This document shows positions 17,744-23,191 of a stretch of DNA of 23,191 nt, one piece after another. Position 1 is the stretch's first letter, and each line of letters begins with the position of its first letter. This DNA comes from JAKVAV01 sp047633195 (lineage in GTDB: Bacteria; Bacteroidota; Bacteroidia; Flavobacteriales_D; Cryomorphaceae), in assembly GCA_047633195.1 (NCBI GenBank), contig JBLIEU010000034.1, forward strand, positions 1 through 23,191, read 5' to 3'. Made by a program: the position numbers and the translations under genes. Below the pieces are notes generated by a model, which did no database searches, had not been told where the DNA came from, and saw nothing but the letters and a program-made list of their open reading frames with translations.

Positions 17744-18253
17744 ATGAACCAGACAAAATTTAAAGGAAATCCTGTGCACCTGCTTGGAGATATTCCTGAA
17801 GCAGGACAGACAGCTCCAAACTTCACTTACGTTAAAGAAGACCTCTCTGAAGAATCTCTTTACGATCACACAGGAAAGATCAAAGTAATCGTTGCGGTAC
17901 CAAGCCTTGATACAGGTATTTGTCAGCTTGAAGCGATACGTTTCAATAAGGAATTAGGCGGGCATGCTGATGTAGCTGGCTTGATCGTATCTAAGGATCT
18001 GCCGTTTGCCATGAAGAGATTCTGCGCTGCAGAGGGAATTGAGAATGTGAAAATTGCCTCAGACTTTAAAGGAAACTTCTCCGAGGGGTACAAAACTTTA
18101 ATGATTGATGGGCCGCTAAAAGGTTTGAGCTCAAGAGTAGTGTTCGTTGTGGACAAGGACAACAAAATCACGTATACCCAGATTACCGATGATATCACGG
18201 TTGAGCCCAATTATGAGGAGGCTCTTAAGGCTGTTGAGAAATTGAAGGGTTAA
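17744..18253 (+). CDS. tpx: Thiol peroxidase (atypical 2-Cys peroxiredoxin)
   Basis: Reduces hydroperoxides using thioredoxin. It has 169 residues, typical for Tpx. The peroxidatic Cys60 lies in PSLDTGICQ, matching the family pattern S-x-D-T-x-x-C, and the resolving Cys94 lies in KRFCAAEGIENV; these align with Cys61 and Cys95 of E. coli Tpx. There is no signal peptide, so it acts in the cytoplasm here. It begins 19 bp after purL with no promoter-like element in between, so read-through from purL is likely, and it ends 23 bp before a strong terminator. Confidence 0.95.
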   Translation: MNQTKFKGNPVHLLGDIPEAGQTAPNFTYVKEDLSEESLYDHTGKIKVIVAVPSLDTGICQLEAIRFNKELGGHADVAGLIVSKDLPFAMKRFCAAEGIENVKIASDFKGNFSEGYKTLMIDGPLKGLSSRVVFVVDKDNKITYTQITDDITVEPNYEEALKAVEKLKG

Positions 18254-18271
18254 GCAATTAGCTTATAAATG

Positions 18272-18309
18272 AAAAAGAGGCGTATCCAATGGATGCGCCT
18301 CTTTTTTTT
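18272..18309. terminator. Strong bidirectional intrinsic terminator between tpx and the GloVer-repeat gene
   Basis: Left arm 18277-18287 (GAGGCGTATCC) pairs with right arm 18291-18301 (GGATGCGCCTC) around a 3-base AAT loop: 11 pairs with one T-G wobble, extended by A-T pairs. It is followed by TTTTTTTT on the plus strand and preceded by AAAAA, so it also works as a T tract on the minus strand. It serves tpx and the convergent gene ending at 18325. Confidence 0.93.
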
Positions 18310-18324
18310 ATGCCATTTTGTTTC

Positions 18325-21300
18325 TTATCGAACAATGAACTTCTCCGCTCTCGTATATGAAGTTCCAGTTTCTAAATAGATGTGGTACATGCCTGAAGCG
18401 AAATTGCTGCTGTTGATTCGGTTGCCGTTCCTCAGGTTGCCAGATTTGACCATTCTACCTGTGATATCGACAATGTGATAATTCCAGTCCTCATCCGAAG
18501 AAGGGGAGTTGATGATCAAGTCATCGCCTCTATTAATGGGGTTAGGGTAGAGACTAAAGTTGAGTACCTTGTCTTCACTCGTTCCAAGGAAGTCGCAATC
18601 AGTACTACATTCCTCCCAGCAGAACTCTATTACTTGACTTTCATTACCTACACTTAGTTCCCTTTTTCCGTTGTTGGCGCAATCTCCTACTACGTATTCA
18701 CCATCAAAAAGGCTTGATCCATTGAAGAAGTTGAATTCGTATGCTCCTGATCCAATCTCAATAGTGATTTCCCAGATGTCTGTTTCTACTTCAGTCATAA
18801 GATTCTCGGATGGACTCCAGCCTTGAAAGTTCCCACCAACATGCATGCCTTCAAAAACAACGTCTATGTTGCTTGCATCCACTCTGAAAATCGTTTCAAT
18901 TGGTGGGCAAGGAATTGGTGCTGTGCCTAAATTTCCTGTTTGACCAGCGCAGCCAGTTGCTTCAAATTCGTAACCTAAATCAATCGCGTTTGCGTCAGCA
19001 GGAAGTTCGATTACTTCAAAAACATAAGAGTTTACTCCTTCTTCTAAATCGAATTGGTTTCCTCCTATACTCAGGACTCCGCCCGGGCTGATATCCAAAT
19101 TAAGCGCTATAGTGAGATCGAATAAATCAAGACCAGTTTCGCACAGACCAATTTGTATGGTGCTGAATACAGGATTCATCTCAACTTCTTCGCAAATCCC
19201 GAAGTTGCAGACTCCAACCGAGCATGGTTCAGAAGCGATGCACGCTGAATTATTCAAGCATTCAGGGTTGAAAAGAGCAGGTGTTCCTACAGGTCTCTGG
19301 CTATCTCCTGATGAAAAATCATAAATCTTTTGGAATCCGTTGTCATCGGAGTATTTAAAGGCAGTACCACCATCGAACTCTCCACCTTGGGAGCAAAACC
19401 CGTATATTGTACCCACCTCATCTTCGGCTAGAGACCCTGCGGACAAGAAACCATCGGCCAAGGGGTCGAATGAATGAAGTACTTCAAATCCTGTGCTTAG
19501 ATTATAACGAAAGAGCGTTCCTTCACCTGAACCACTCTCAGTGGTGGTACCATAGAAGCTACCAGCCGAATGTAGGAGTAAGTCGCCTATGGGAGCTGAT
19601 CCGTCCGTAGACGTAGCAAATTGGTGTAAGACGGTATAAGAAGAGGCCTCTGGGTTGTATTGAAAGAGTGTGCCACCATTGAAGTTTCCCCCTTCAGTAG
19701 TTAAGCCATAGAGAAGTCCGTCAGGTCCTTCAGTCAATCCTGCTTCGGGGCTCTCGCCATCAAAAAATCCAAATAGGTCATAAAGCTTTTCGAAAGTTCC
19801 TTCTGAGGTAATGCGATAAATGATTCCATCGCCGTTATTGCCTCCGTTTATTGTAGTTCCATAAAAATTTCCGTCTGAGTGTGCCAATACTCCAGAGTAT
19901 GGGAATTGACCATTTGTATCTCCGTCAAAAGCATGAATGAGCTCAAATTCACCGCTCTCAGTCAGACTATAAACAGTACCAGCTGAGTTGGGACCTCCAA
20001 ATCTCAAGGTGCCATAGAAAACACCGTCCTCAACTTCAATGATTTCACCGTTCGGGTTTTGTCCGTCTACAGTTCCATTAAAATCATAAATTTTGGTTCG
20101 CACCCCGTCGAGTCCGTTCGTGTAGAATACTCCTGTATTAAAAAGACCTCCTGAAGCAGTAACTCCAAAAAAGTCGGTGCCCGAAATAATAGACCCATTC
20201 GGTGCAGAACCGGCAAGAGGTAAACTGAAATCGTGAATTTTGGTTAGTCCCGAATCATCATTGTAACTAAATACCGTTCCAAAATTGTTTGCACCTCCTG
20301 AAGTGGTCGTTCCTCCAACGCTGCCATCCTCAAGAAGAATTAGACTGCCAAAAGGATTACTTCCGTCAGCAGTGTATTGCATATCTCTGAGCTTTGCAAA
20401 TCCACCAGTTTCTTCAATTCTGTATAATGAACCAAATCCGTTGGCTGCCCCAAACTCAGTAACGCCGTAATAAAATCCATCCTCGCCATCGGTTAGTCCG
20501 CTTTTCGGGAATCCCCCGTCTGCCGCAGCCGAGAGACTATGAAGCCTTGTATAGACTCCTGAGGTGGAGCAAGAGAAAATGGTTCCCGTATTGGAATTTC
20601 CACCTTCCGAACAAGTTCCTAGGAGCAAGCCAGATTCGGCTTGGATCAAACACCCAACTGGATAGCGTCCATTCATTGAAGTATTGTTCAATTCATAAAT
20701 GACTTGAAAAACATTTCCGATGGGATTGATGCTGAAAATGGTTCCTTGATTTAAGCTTCCTCCAAACTGAGCGGTTCCATATAATACTCCATTTTCACTT
20801 AGTATTAGACCTCCTTTCGGAGAGGCCCCGCCTTGTGTGCCAGCAAAGTCATGAATCACTGAGAAGATTCCCGAGTTAATAGCGTACCGGAATGCTGTTC
20901 CTAGGCCGGTTTGTCCGCTATTTGAACAGAGACCATAAATAATATTTCCGCCAGAGTCATAGGCTAGACTTCCCGAAATGTTACTTCCTGTAGTGGCACC
21001 GTTGAATGCAAAAAGAACTTCGACATTTCCGTTCTCTTCGAAACTCAAGATCGCTCCTGAGCCATTTGCGGCTCCTGATGAGGTAGCTGTGATAAAAGTA
21101 CCGTCGGTCAGAGTGAGAAGATCAGTTTGGATATTCGATCCATGAATCGAAGGATCTAAATCTGCGATTTTGGTAAAATTTCCAACCTCTATTTTGAAAA
21201 GAGTTCCAGCACCAAAAAGCCCTCCTGTGCTCGTAGCTCCAATTAGAGCTCCGTCTGCTGTCTCAGCTAGCGCTGCTCTTGGAGCTGCTCCTTCTGGATT

Positions 21301-21495
21301 GTTCACAAAAGCAGATGCTTGCTCGTATCCTGATCCGTCATCAATAAGACTAAATGTAGTTCCTATTTGATCCGATCCACCAGCTTTTGAACTACCCCAG
21401 ATTTGAACCTGAGCATGAAGTGAAAGGGCAGAAAGGAAATAAAGGCTTAAACCCATTAAATAGGGAATAGCTGAATAATTGAGGAGGAACTTCAT
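18325..21495 (-). CDS. Secreted GloVer-repeat protein with glycogen-binding-like domain and T9SS sorting domain
   Basis: Large exported protein of 1056 residues. A signal peptide (about 1-29, ending SLHAQ) is followed by 14 tandem units of about 51 residues (35-735), each with patterns like G-T-x-F/Y, F/L-Y-G-T-T-x-x-G-G and D-G-x-x-P-x-G. These fit the GloVer tandem repeat (TIGR03803), thought to be propeller-like. A Cys-rich linker follows (746-768, five Cys). Residues about 870-961 (GMHVGGNFQGWSP, then YEFNFFNG and CANNGKRELSVG) resemble the AMPK/CBM-type glycogen-binding beta-sandwich common in secreted Bacteroidota proteins. The C-terminus (978-1056: SLYPNPINRG, VDITGRMVKSG, SGMYHIYLETG, AEKFIVR) is a type A T9SS sorting domain, so it is likely released or surface-anchored. 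No enzyme motif is seen. The preceding barrel gene is 58 bp upstream on the same strand. Confidence 0.88.
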   Translation of the reverse strand: MKFLLNYSAIPYLMGLSLYFLSALSLHAQVQIWGSSKAGGSDQIGTTFSLIDDGSGYEQASAFVNNPEGAAPRAALAETADGALIGATSTGGLFGAGTLFKIEVGNFTKIADLDPSIHGSNIQTDLLTLTDGTFITATSSGAANGSGAILSFEENGNVEVLFAFNGATTGSNISGSLAYDSGGNIIYGLCSNSGQTGLGTAFRYAINSGIFSVIHDFAGTQGGASPKGGLILSENGVLYGTAQFGGSLNQGTIFSINPIGNVFQVIYELNNTSMNGRYPVGCLIQAESGLLLGTCSEGGNSNTGTIFSCSTSGVYTRLHSLSAAADGGFPKSGLTDGEDGFYYGVTEFGAANGFGSLYRIEETGGFAKLRDMQYTADGSNPFGSLILLEDGSVGGTTTSGGANNFGTVFSYNDDSGLTKIHDFSLPLAGSAPNGSIISGTDFFGVTASGGLFNTGVFYTNGLDGVRTKIYDFNGTVDGQNPNGEIIEVEDGVFYGTLRFGGPNSAGTVYSLTESGEFELIHAFDGDTNGQFPYSGVLAHSDGNFYGTTINGGNNGDGIIYRITSEGTFEKLYDLFGFFDGESPEAGLTEGPDGLLYGLTTEGGNFNGGTLFQYNPEASSYTVLHQFATSTDGSAPIGDLLLHSAGSFYGTTTESGSGEGTLFRYNLSTGFEVLHSFDPLADGFLSAGSLAEDEVGTIYGFCSQGGEFDGGTAFKYSDDNGFQKIYDFSSGDSQRPVGTPALFNPECLNNSACIASEPCSVGVCNFGICEEVEMNPVFSTIQIGLCETGLDLFDLTIALNLDISPGGVLSIGGNQFDLEEGVNSYVFEVIELPADANAIDLGYEFEATGCAGQTGNLGTAPIPCPPIETIFRVDASNIDVVFEGMHVGGNFQGWSPSENLMTEVETDIWEITIEIGSGAYEFNFFNGSSLFDGEYVVGDCANNGKRELSVGNESQVIEFCWEECSTDCDFLGTSEDKVLNFSLYPNPINRGDDLIINSPSSDEDWNYHIVDITGRMVKSGNLRNGNRINSSNFASGMYHIYLETGTSYTRAEKFIVR
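18328..18564 (-). other. T9SS type A C-terminal sorting domain (within the GloVer-repeat protein)
   Basis: Residues 978-1056. The LYPNP opening, a central D-x-x-G-R-x-V turn, and the S-G-x-Y-x-x-x-L then E-K-F-I-V ending match the C-terminal signal recognised by the type IX secretion machinery of Bacteroidota. It marks the protein for passage across the outer membrane. Confidence 0.9.
19291..21393 (-). repeat. 14 tandem GloVer-type units, about 153 bp each
   Basis: The G-T-x-F/Y landmark recurs at residues 45, 98, 148, 199, 251, 304, 355, 406, 455, 506, 557, 608, 659 and 710. The step is 51 residues in eight of the 13 intervals and 49-53 in the others. The protein pattern is conserved but DNA identity between units is low, so the array is old rather than freshly amplified. 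Confidence 0.85.
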
Positions 21496-21553
21496 TTGTT
21501 TGGAATAGGAGATTTTTCCTGTTATACTTTAAAGTGCTCAGAAAGTTTCGAGG

Positions 21554-22123
21554 CTAAAGGGCAAAGAAGCCTCCTACCCGGAATACTAAATCATTGGGGT
21601 AGGGGGAATTTAAGTCTCCTATTAAGTCATACATGACTGAGACAAAAAAGCCTGACCCTCCGGCGCTTTTTTGGCTATAGCCTCCCCCTACAAAAAAGAC
21701 GGGGATAGTCACTCTGCCTCTATTGGAGAAGTCACTTCCAATTGAATAGTTGATTTCATCGAGATTGAGAACCTCAAATTCTGCTTGCAGAAAGATTTGT
21801 TCTATCACAAAATATCTACCGAAGGTGGAGCCCCCGTATATAGTAGTCTCAAGATTTGGGATAAACCTTCGGTCTTCCCAGTACTGAAAAGAGGGGCCAG
21901 CACCTATTGTGAATTTTGGGCTGACCATATATCCTAGTACAGGTGCAATTCTAATATATGTTAGTTGACTTCCGAAAGAGAGCCCTAAATCTCCACCTAT
22001 GGTAATTCGATCTTTAAATGCTACTCCTTTATAAGGATTGTCGTTGTCCTGACCTTTTAAAGTTGAACTCACAAGCAATAAGCCCACAGTAAATAGAATA
22101 AATTTGATTATTTTCATCACCAT
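21554..22123 (-). CDS. Predicted small outer-membrane beta-barrel protein
   Basis: About 189 residues from ATG 22123 (MVMKIIKF); the in-frame ATG 22117 (MKIIKF) is equally possible. A signal peptide with core FILFTVGLLLVSS ends near LKGQ. The rest alternates short polar turns and amphipathic strands rich in Gly and aromatic residues (GGDLGLSFG, APVLGYMVSPKFTIGAGPSFQYW, YGGSTFGRYF, PVFFVGGGYSQ, FVSVMYDLIG, VFRVGGFFAL). It ends in a hydrophobic C-terminal strand with terminal Leu, as in small 8-stranded barrels of the OmpA/OmpX type. An in-frame TTG at 22147 would start inside the promoter element and is rejected. It precedes the GloVer-repeat gene by 58 bp on the same strand, with no terminator between. 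Specific function unknown. Confidence 0.78.
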   Translation of the reverse strand: MVMKIIKFILFTVGLLLVSSTLKGQDNDNPYKGVAFKDRITIGGDLGLSFGSQLTYIRIAPVLGYMVSPKFTIGAGPSFQYWEDRRFIPNLETTIYGGSTFGRYFVIEQIFLQAEFEVLNLDEINYSIGSDFSNRGRVTIPVFFVGGGYSQKSAGGSGFFVSVMYDLIGDLNSPYPNDLVFRVGGFFAL

Positions 22124-22144
22124 ACCTTTATCATTGTATACGAA

Positions 22145-22152
22145 CAAAAGTA
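22145..22152 (-). promoter_or_regulatory. Candidate -7 element for the barrel gene and possibly the GloVer-repeat gene
   Basis: On the minus strand it reads TACTTTTG, a full match to TAnnTTTG, about 22 bp ahead of ATG 22123. Its presence rules out the TTG start at 22147. Its -33 region would fall inside the divergent SDR gene; no clear TTG is visible there. Confidence 0.5.
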
Positions 22153-22161
22153 AAGAATATC

Positions 22162-22848
22162 ATGGAGCGAAAAATTACCTGTATAACAGGCGCTAGCAGA
22201 GGAATTGGGCTAGCTCTTGTTAAACAATACCTAGATCAGGGCCATCTTGTTGTTGCTGTCAGCAGAAACGCTGAACGAATTTTGGTGAATCCTAAATATG
22301 AGAATAGCTTAGTTAGAGTATCTGCAGATATTACTTCCGAAAAGGGAATCAACCTAGTTAAGGATGGAATTGCCGAACAAGGCGAAGTGAATGTGGTAAT
22401 TCATAACGCTGGCCAATTGGTTTACAAGCCATTTTCAGCTATTACTAGAGAGGACTTGAAAGAAGTTTATGATATAAATGTCTTCGCCCCGTTCATGCTC
22501 ACTCAAGCGCTCGTTGGTCTAATGGTGAAATGTCATACAATAAGTATAGGCAGCATTGGTGGGGTTGAAGGCAGCTTGAAGTTTCCAGGACTCGCGGCCT
22601 ACTCTTCGAGTAAGGCAGCCTTAAATTGTTTGACTCAAATGTGGGCTGAAGAGTTTAAAGACACCGATCATACTTTCAACTGTTTGGCATTAGGTAGTGT
22701 AGAGACTGAAATGTTCAATGAAGCCTTTCCTGGGGTCTCAGCATCTTGCACACCCGAAGAGATGGCTTCTTTCATATATAACTTTGACAAAAGTGCCTTA
22801 CTAGTACAAAATGGAAAAATAATTTCAGTTAGTAGGAGCAATCCATAA
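22162..22848 (+). CDS. Short-chain dehydrogenase/reductase
   Basis: Cytoplasmic NAD(P)-dependent SDR of 228 residues, at the short end for the family. Seen: TGASRGIGLAL (9-19), SRNAER (35-39 region, Arg favouring NADP), IHNAG (80-84, His replacing the usual first Asn), catalytic Ser131 in SIGSIGG, and Tyr147-x3-Lys151 in YSSSKAAL. The C-terminus ends soon after the substrate-loop region (VETEMFNEAFPG). Substrate unknown. It is divergent from the barrel gene with only 38 bp between ATGs. A TACCTTTA at 22123-22130 with TTTG at 22103-22106 may be its promoter, though the 16-bp spacing is short. Downstream lies the rRNA leader region, with no clear terminator between. Confidence 0.9.
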   Translation: MERKITCITGASRGIGLALVKQYLDQGHLVVAVSRNAERILVNPKYENSLVRVSADITSEKGINLVKDGIAEQGEVNVVIHNAGQLVYKPFSAITREDLKEVYDINVFAPFMLTQALVGLMVKCHTISIGSIGGVEGSLKFPGLAAYSSSKAALNCLTQMWAEEFKDTDHTFNCLALGSVETEMFNEAFPGVSASCTPEEMASFIYNFDKSALLVQNGKIISVSRSNP

Positions 22849-22912
22849 TGCAATGGATCAGATACTTGAGGGGGGTATCGAAAAAAAGATTGAAAAAAGA
22901 TTCAGAAAATGA

Positions 22913-22942
22913 TTGTAGAATTAGAAAAGGACTGTACATTTG
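22913..22942 (+). promoter_or_regulatory. Promoter P1, stable-RNA type
   Basis: TTG (22913-22915), 19 bp, then TACATTTG (22935-22942): both Bacteroidota elements with ideal spacing. It is followed by CAGCCGC, a GC-rich discriminator-like start. Transcription would begin around 22948. Confidence 0.65.
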
Positions 22943-22963
22943 CAGCCGCTTTGAACGAAAGGC

Positions 22964-23005
22964 ATGAATCAAGAAAAGGTAATTGCACCAAAAAAGAGAG
23001 ATTAA
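22964..23005 (+). CDS. Possible 13-codon leader peptide in the rrn leader
   Basis: ATG 22964 opens MNQEKVIAPKKRD and stops at TAA 23003-23005. It lies about 15 bases after the predicted P1 start, with AAAGG just ahead of the ATG. The stop overlaps a small AT-rich hairpin followed by TTTT. A frame this short can arise by chance; there is no homology evidence. Confidence 0.2.
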   Translation: MNQEKVIAPKKRD

Positions 23006-23051
23006 AAATCTTTTAAACATTATCTTGGGGAAATCTAAAAAAGATTTTTAT
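22999..23051 (+). other. Two AT-rich hairpins followed by T tracts between P1 and P2
   Basis: AGATT (22999-23003) pairs with AATCT (23007-23011), running into TTTT. AAATCT (23031-23036) pairs with AGATTT (23042-23047), followed by TTATTTT. The stems are short and AT-only, so they are weak as terminators; their position between two promoters is the interest. Confidence 0.3.
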
Positions 23052-23104
23052 TTTCCTCATTATTTTCTCTCAAGACATTTTTCGAAAGTATTTTCAAAAA
23101 AGAG

Positions 23105-23133
23105 TTGGAGAAACAAAAACTTGATTACTTTTG
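23105..23133 (+). promoter_or_regulatory. Promoter P2, stable-RNA type
   Basis: TTG (23105-23107), 18 bp, then TACTTTTG (23126-23133), a full match. It is preceded by an A/T-rich stretch that could act as an UP-like element and followed by CCGTCCC. Transcription would begin around 23140, some 35 bases ahead of the boxA-like motif. Confidence 0.7.
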
Positions 23134-23172
23134 CCGTCCCGAATCGCAATGGCGAAATAGGAAAAAGCGAAA

Positions 23173-23183
23173 AGTTCTTTGAT
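23173..23183 (+). promoter_or_regulatory. boxA-like antitermination motif
   Basis: AGTTCTTTGAT resembles bacterial boxA (NusB/S10 binding, TGCTCTTTA in E. coli) and the GTTCTTTGA stretch commonly seen upstream of 16S rRNA in Bacteroidota. It is the strongest single sign that an rRNA operon follows. Confidence 0.65.
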
Positions 23184-23191
23184 AAGATAGC

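Larger units (their letters stand above)
22849..23191 (+). other. Leader region of an rRNA operon, 16S gene beyond the right edge
   Basis: 343 bp without a normal gene, AT-rich, holding two full Bacteroidota promoters in tandem (22913-22942 and 23105-23133), two AT-rich hairpins and a boxA-like antitermination motif near the end. Strong tandem promoters followed by boxA are the signature of rrn leaders. In this phylum the 16S rRNA normally begins one to a few hundred bases further on. The 16S itself is not in the window. Confidence 0.72.

Noticed and set aside
19291..21393. GloVer array as a recent DNA tandem duplication or CRISPR-like repeat
   Set aside because: Units are similar at protein level only; the DNA is diverged, without identical repeats or spacers.
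22145..22147. TTG start giving a 197-residue barrel protein
   Set aside because: It lies within the TACTTTTG promoter element and puts a polar stretch before the signal peptide; ATG 22123 or 22117 is better.
22841..22858. Hairpin ATCCAT-N6-ATGGAT over the SDR stop codon
   Set aside because: It has only six pairs and no T tract follows, so it is not supported as a terminator.

Overview
The window looks like a chromosomal segment of a marine-type Bacteroidota, probably Flavobacteriales. Three things point there: promoters of the Bacteroidota type (-7 element TAnnTTTG), a secreted protein with a type IX secretion C-terminal sorting domain, and Bacteroidota-style variants of LysA and the fatty-acid enzymes. 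Base composition is even, at a moderate GC judged by eye. I see no insertion sequence, phage gene, CRISPR array or tRNA.

Layout. (1) Positions 1-5377, minus strand: a tight operon, MarR regulator > fadN-type multifunctional beta-oxidation enzyme > thiolase > acyl-CoA dehydrogenase, the last running off the left edge. A palindrome upstream of the regulator is a candidate operator. (2) 5709-8819: lysA (plus) faces an ABC-F ATPase (minus). (3) 8963-11514, minus strand: an SCO1/SenC copper-delivery protein and a long-chain acyl-CoA synthetase that ends in a hairpin terminator. With block 1 this gives fatty-acid activation plus the beta-oxidation spiral. (4) 11619-15296, minus strand: three overlapping genes, a polytopic membrane protein > short-chain dehydrogenase > amidohydrolase-3 lipoprotein. 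(5) 15472-18253, plus strand: small-form purL and the thiol peroxidase tpx, ending in a strong bidirectional terminator. (6) 18325-22123, minus strand: a small predicted outer-membrane beta-barrel gene, then a 1056-residue secreted protein built from 14 GloVer-type repeats of about 51 residues, a glycogen-binding-like domain and a T9SS sorting domain. A divergent SDR gene (22162-22848) shares the promoter space. (7) 22849-23191: tandem stable-RNA-type promoters, AT-rich hairpins and a boxA-like motif, which is what precedes a 16S rRNA gene in this phylum. The rRNA itself should start just past the right edge.

Most genes are housekeeping or catabolic. The parts most worth a second look are the GloVer-repeat surface protein with its barrel neighbour, the rrn leader with a possible leader peptide between its two promoters, the MarR palindrome ahead of the fad operon, and the unassigned membrane protein in the three-gene cluster.
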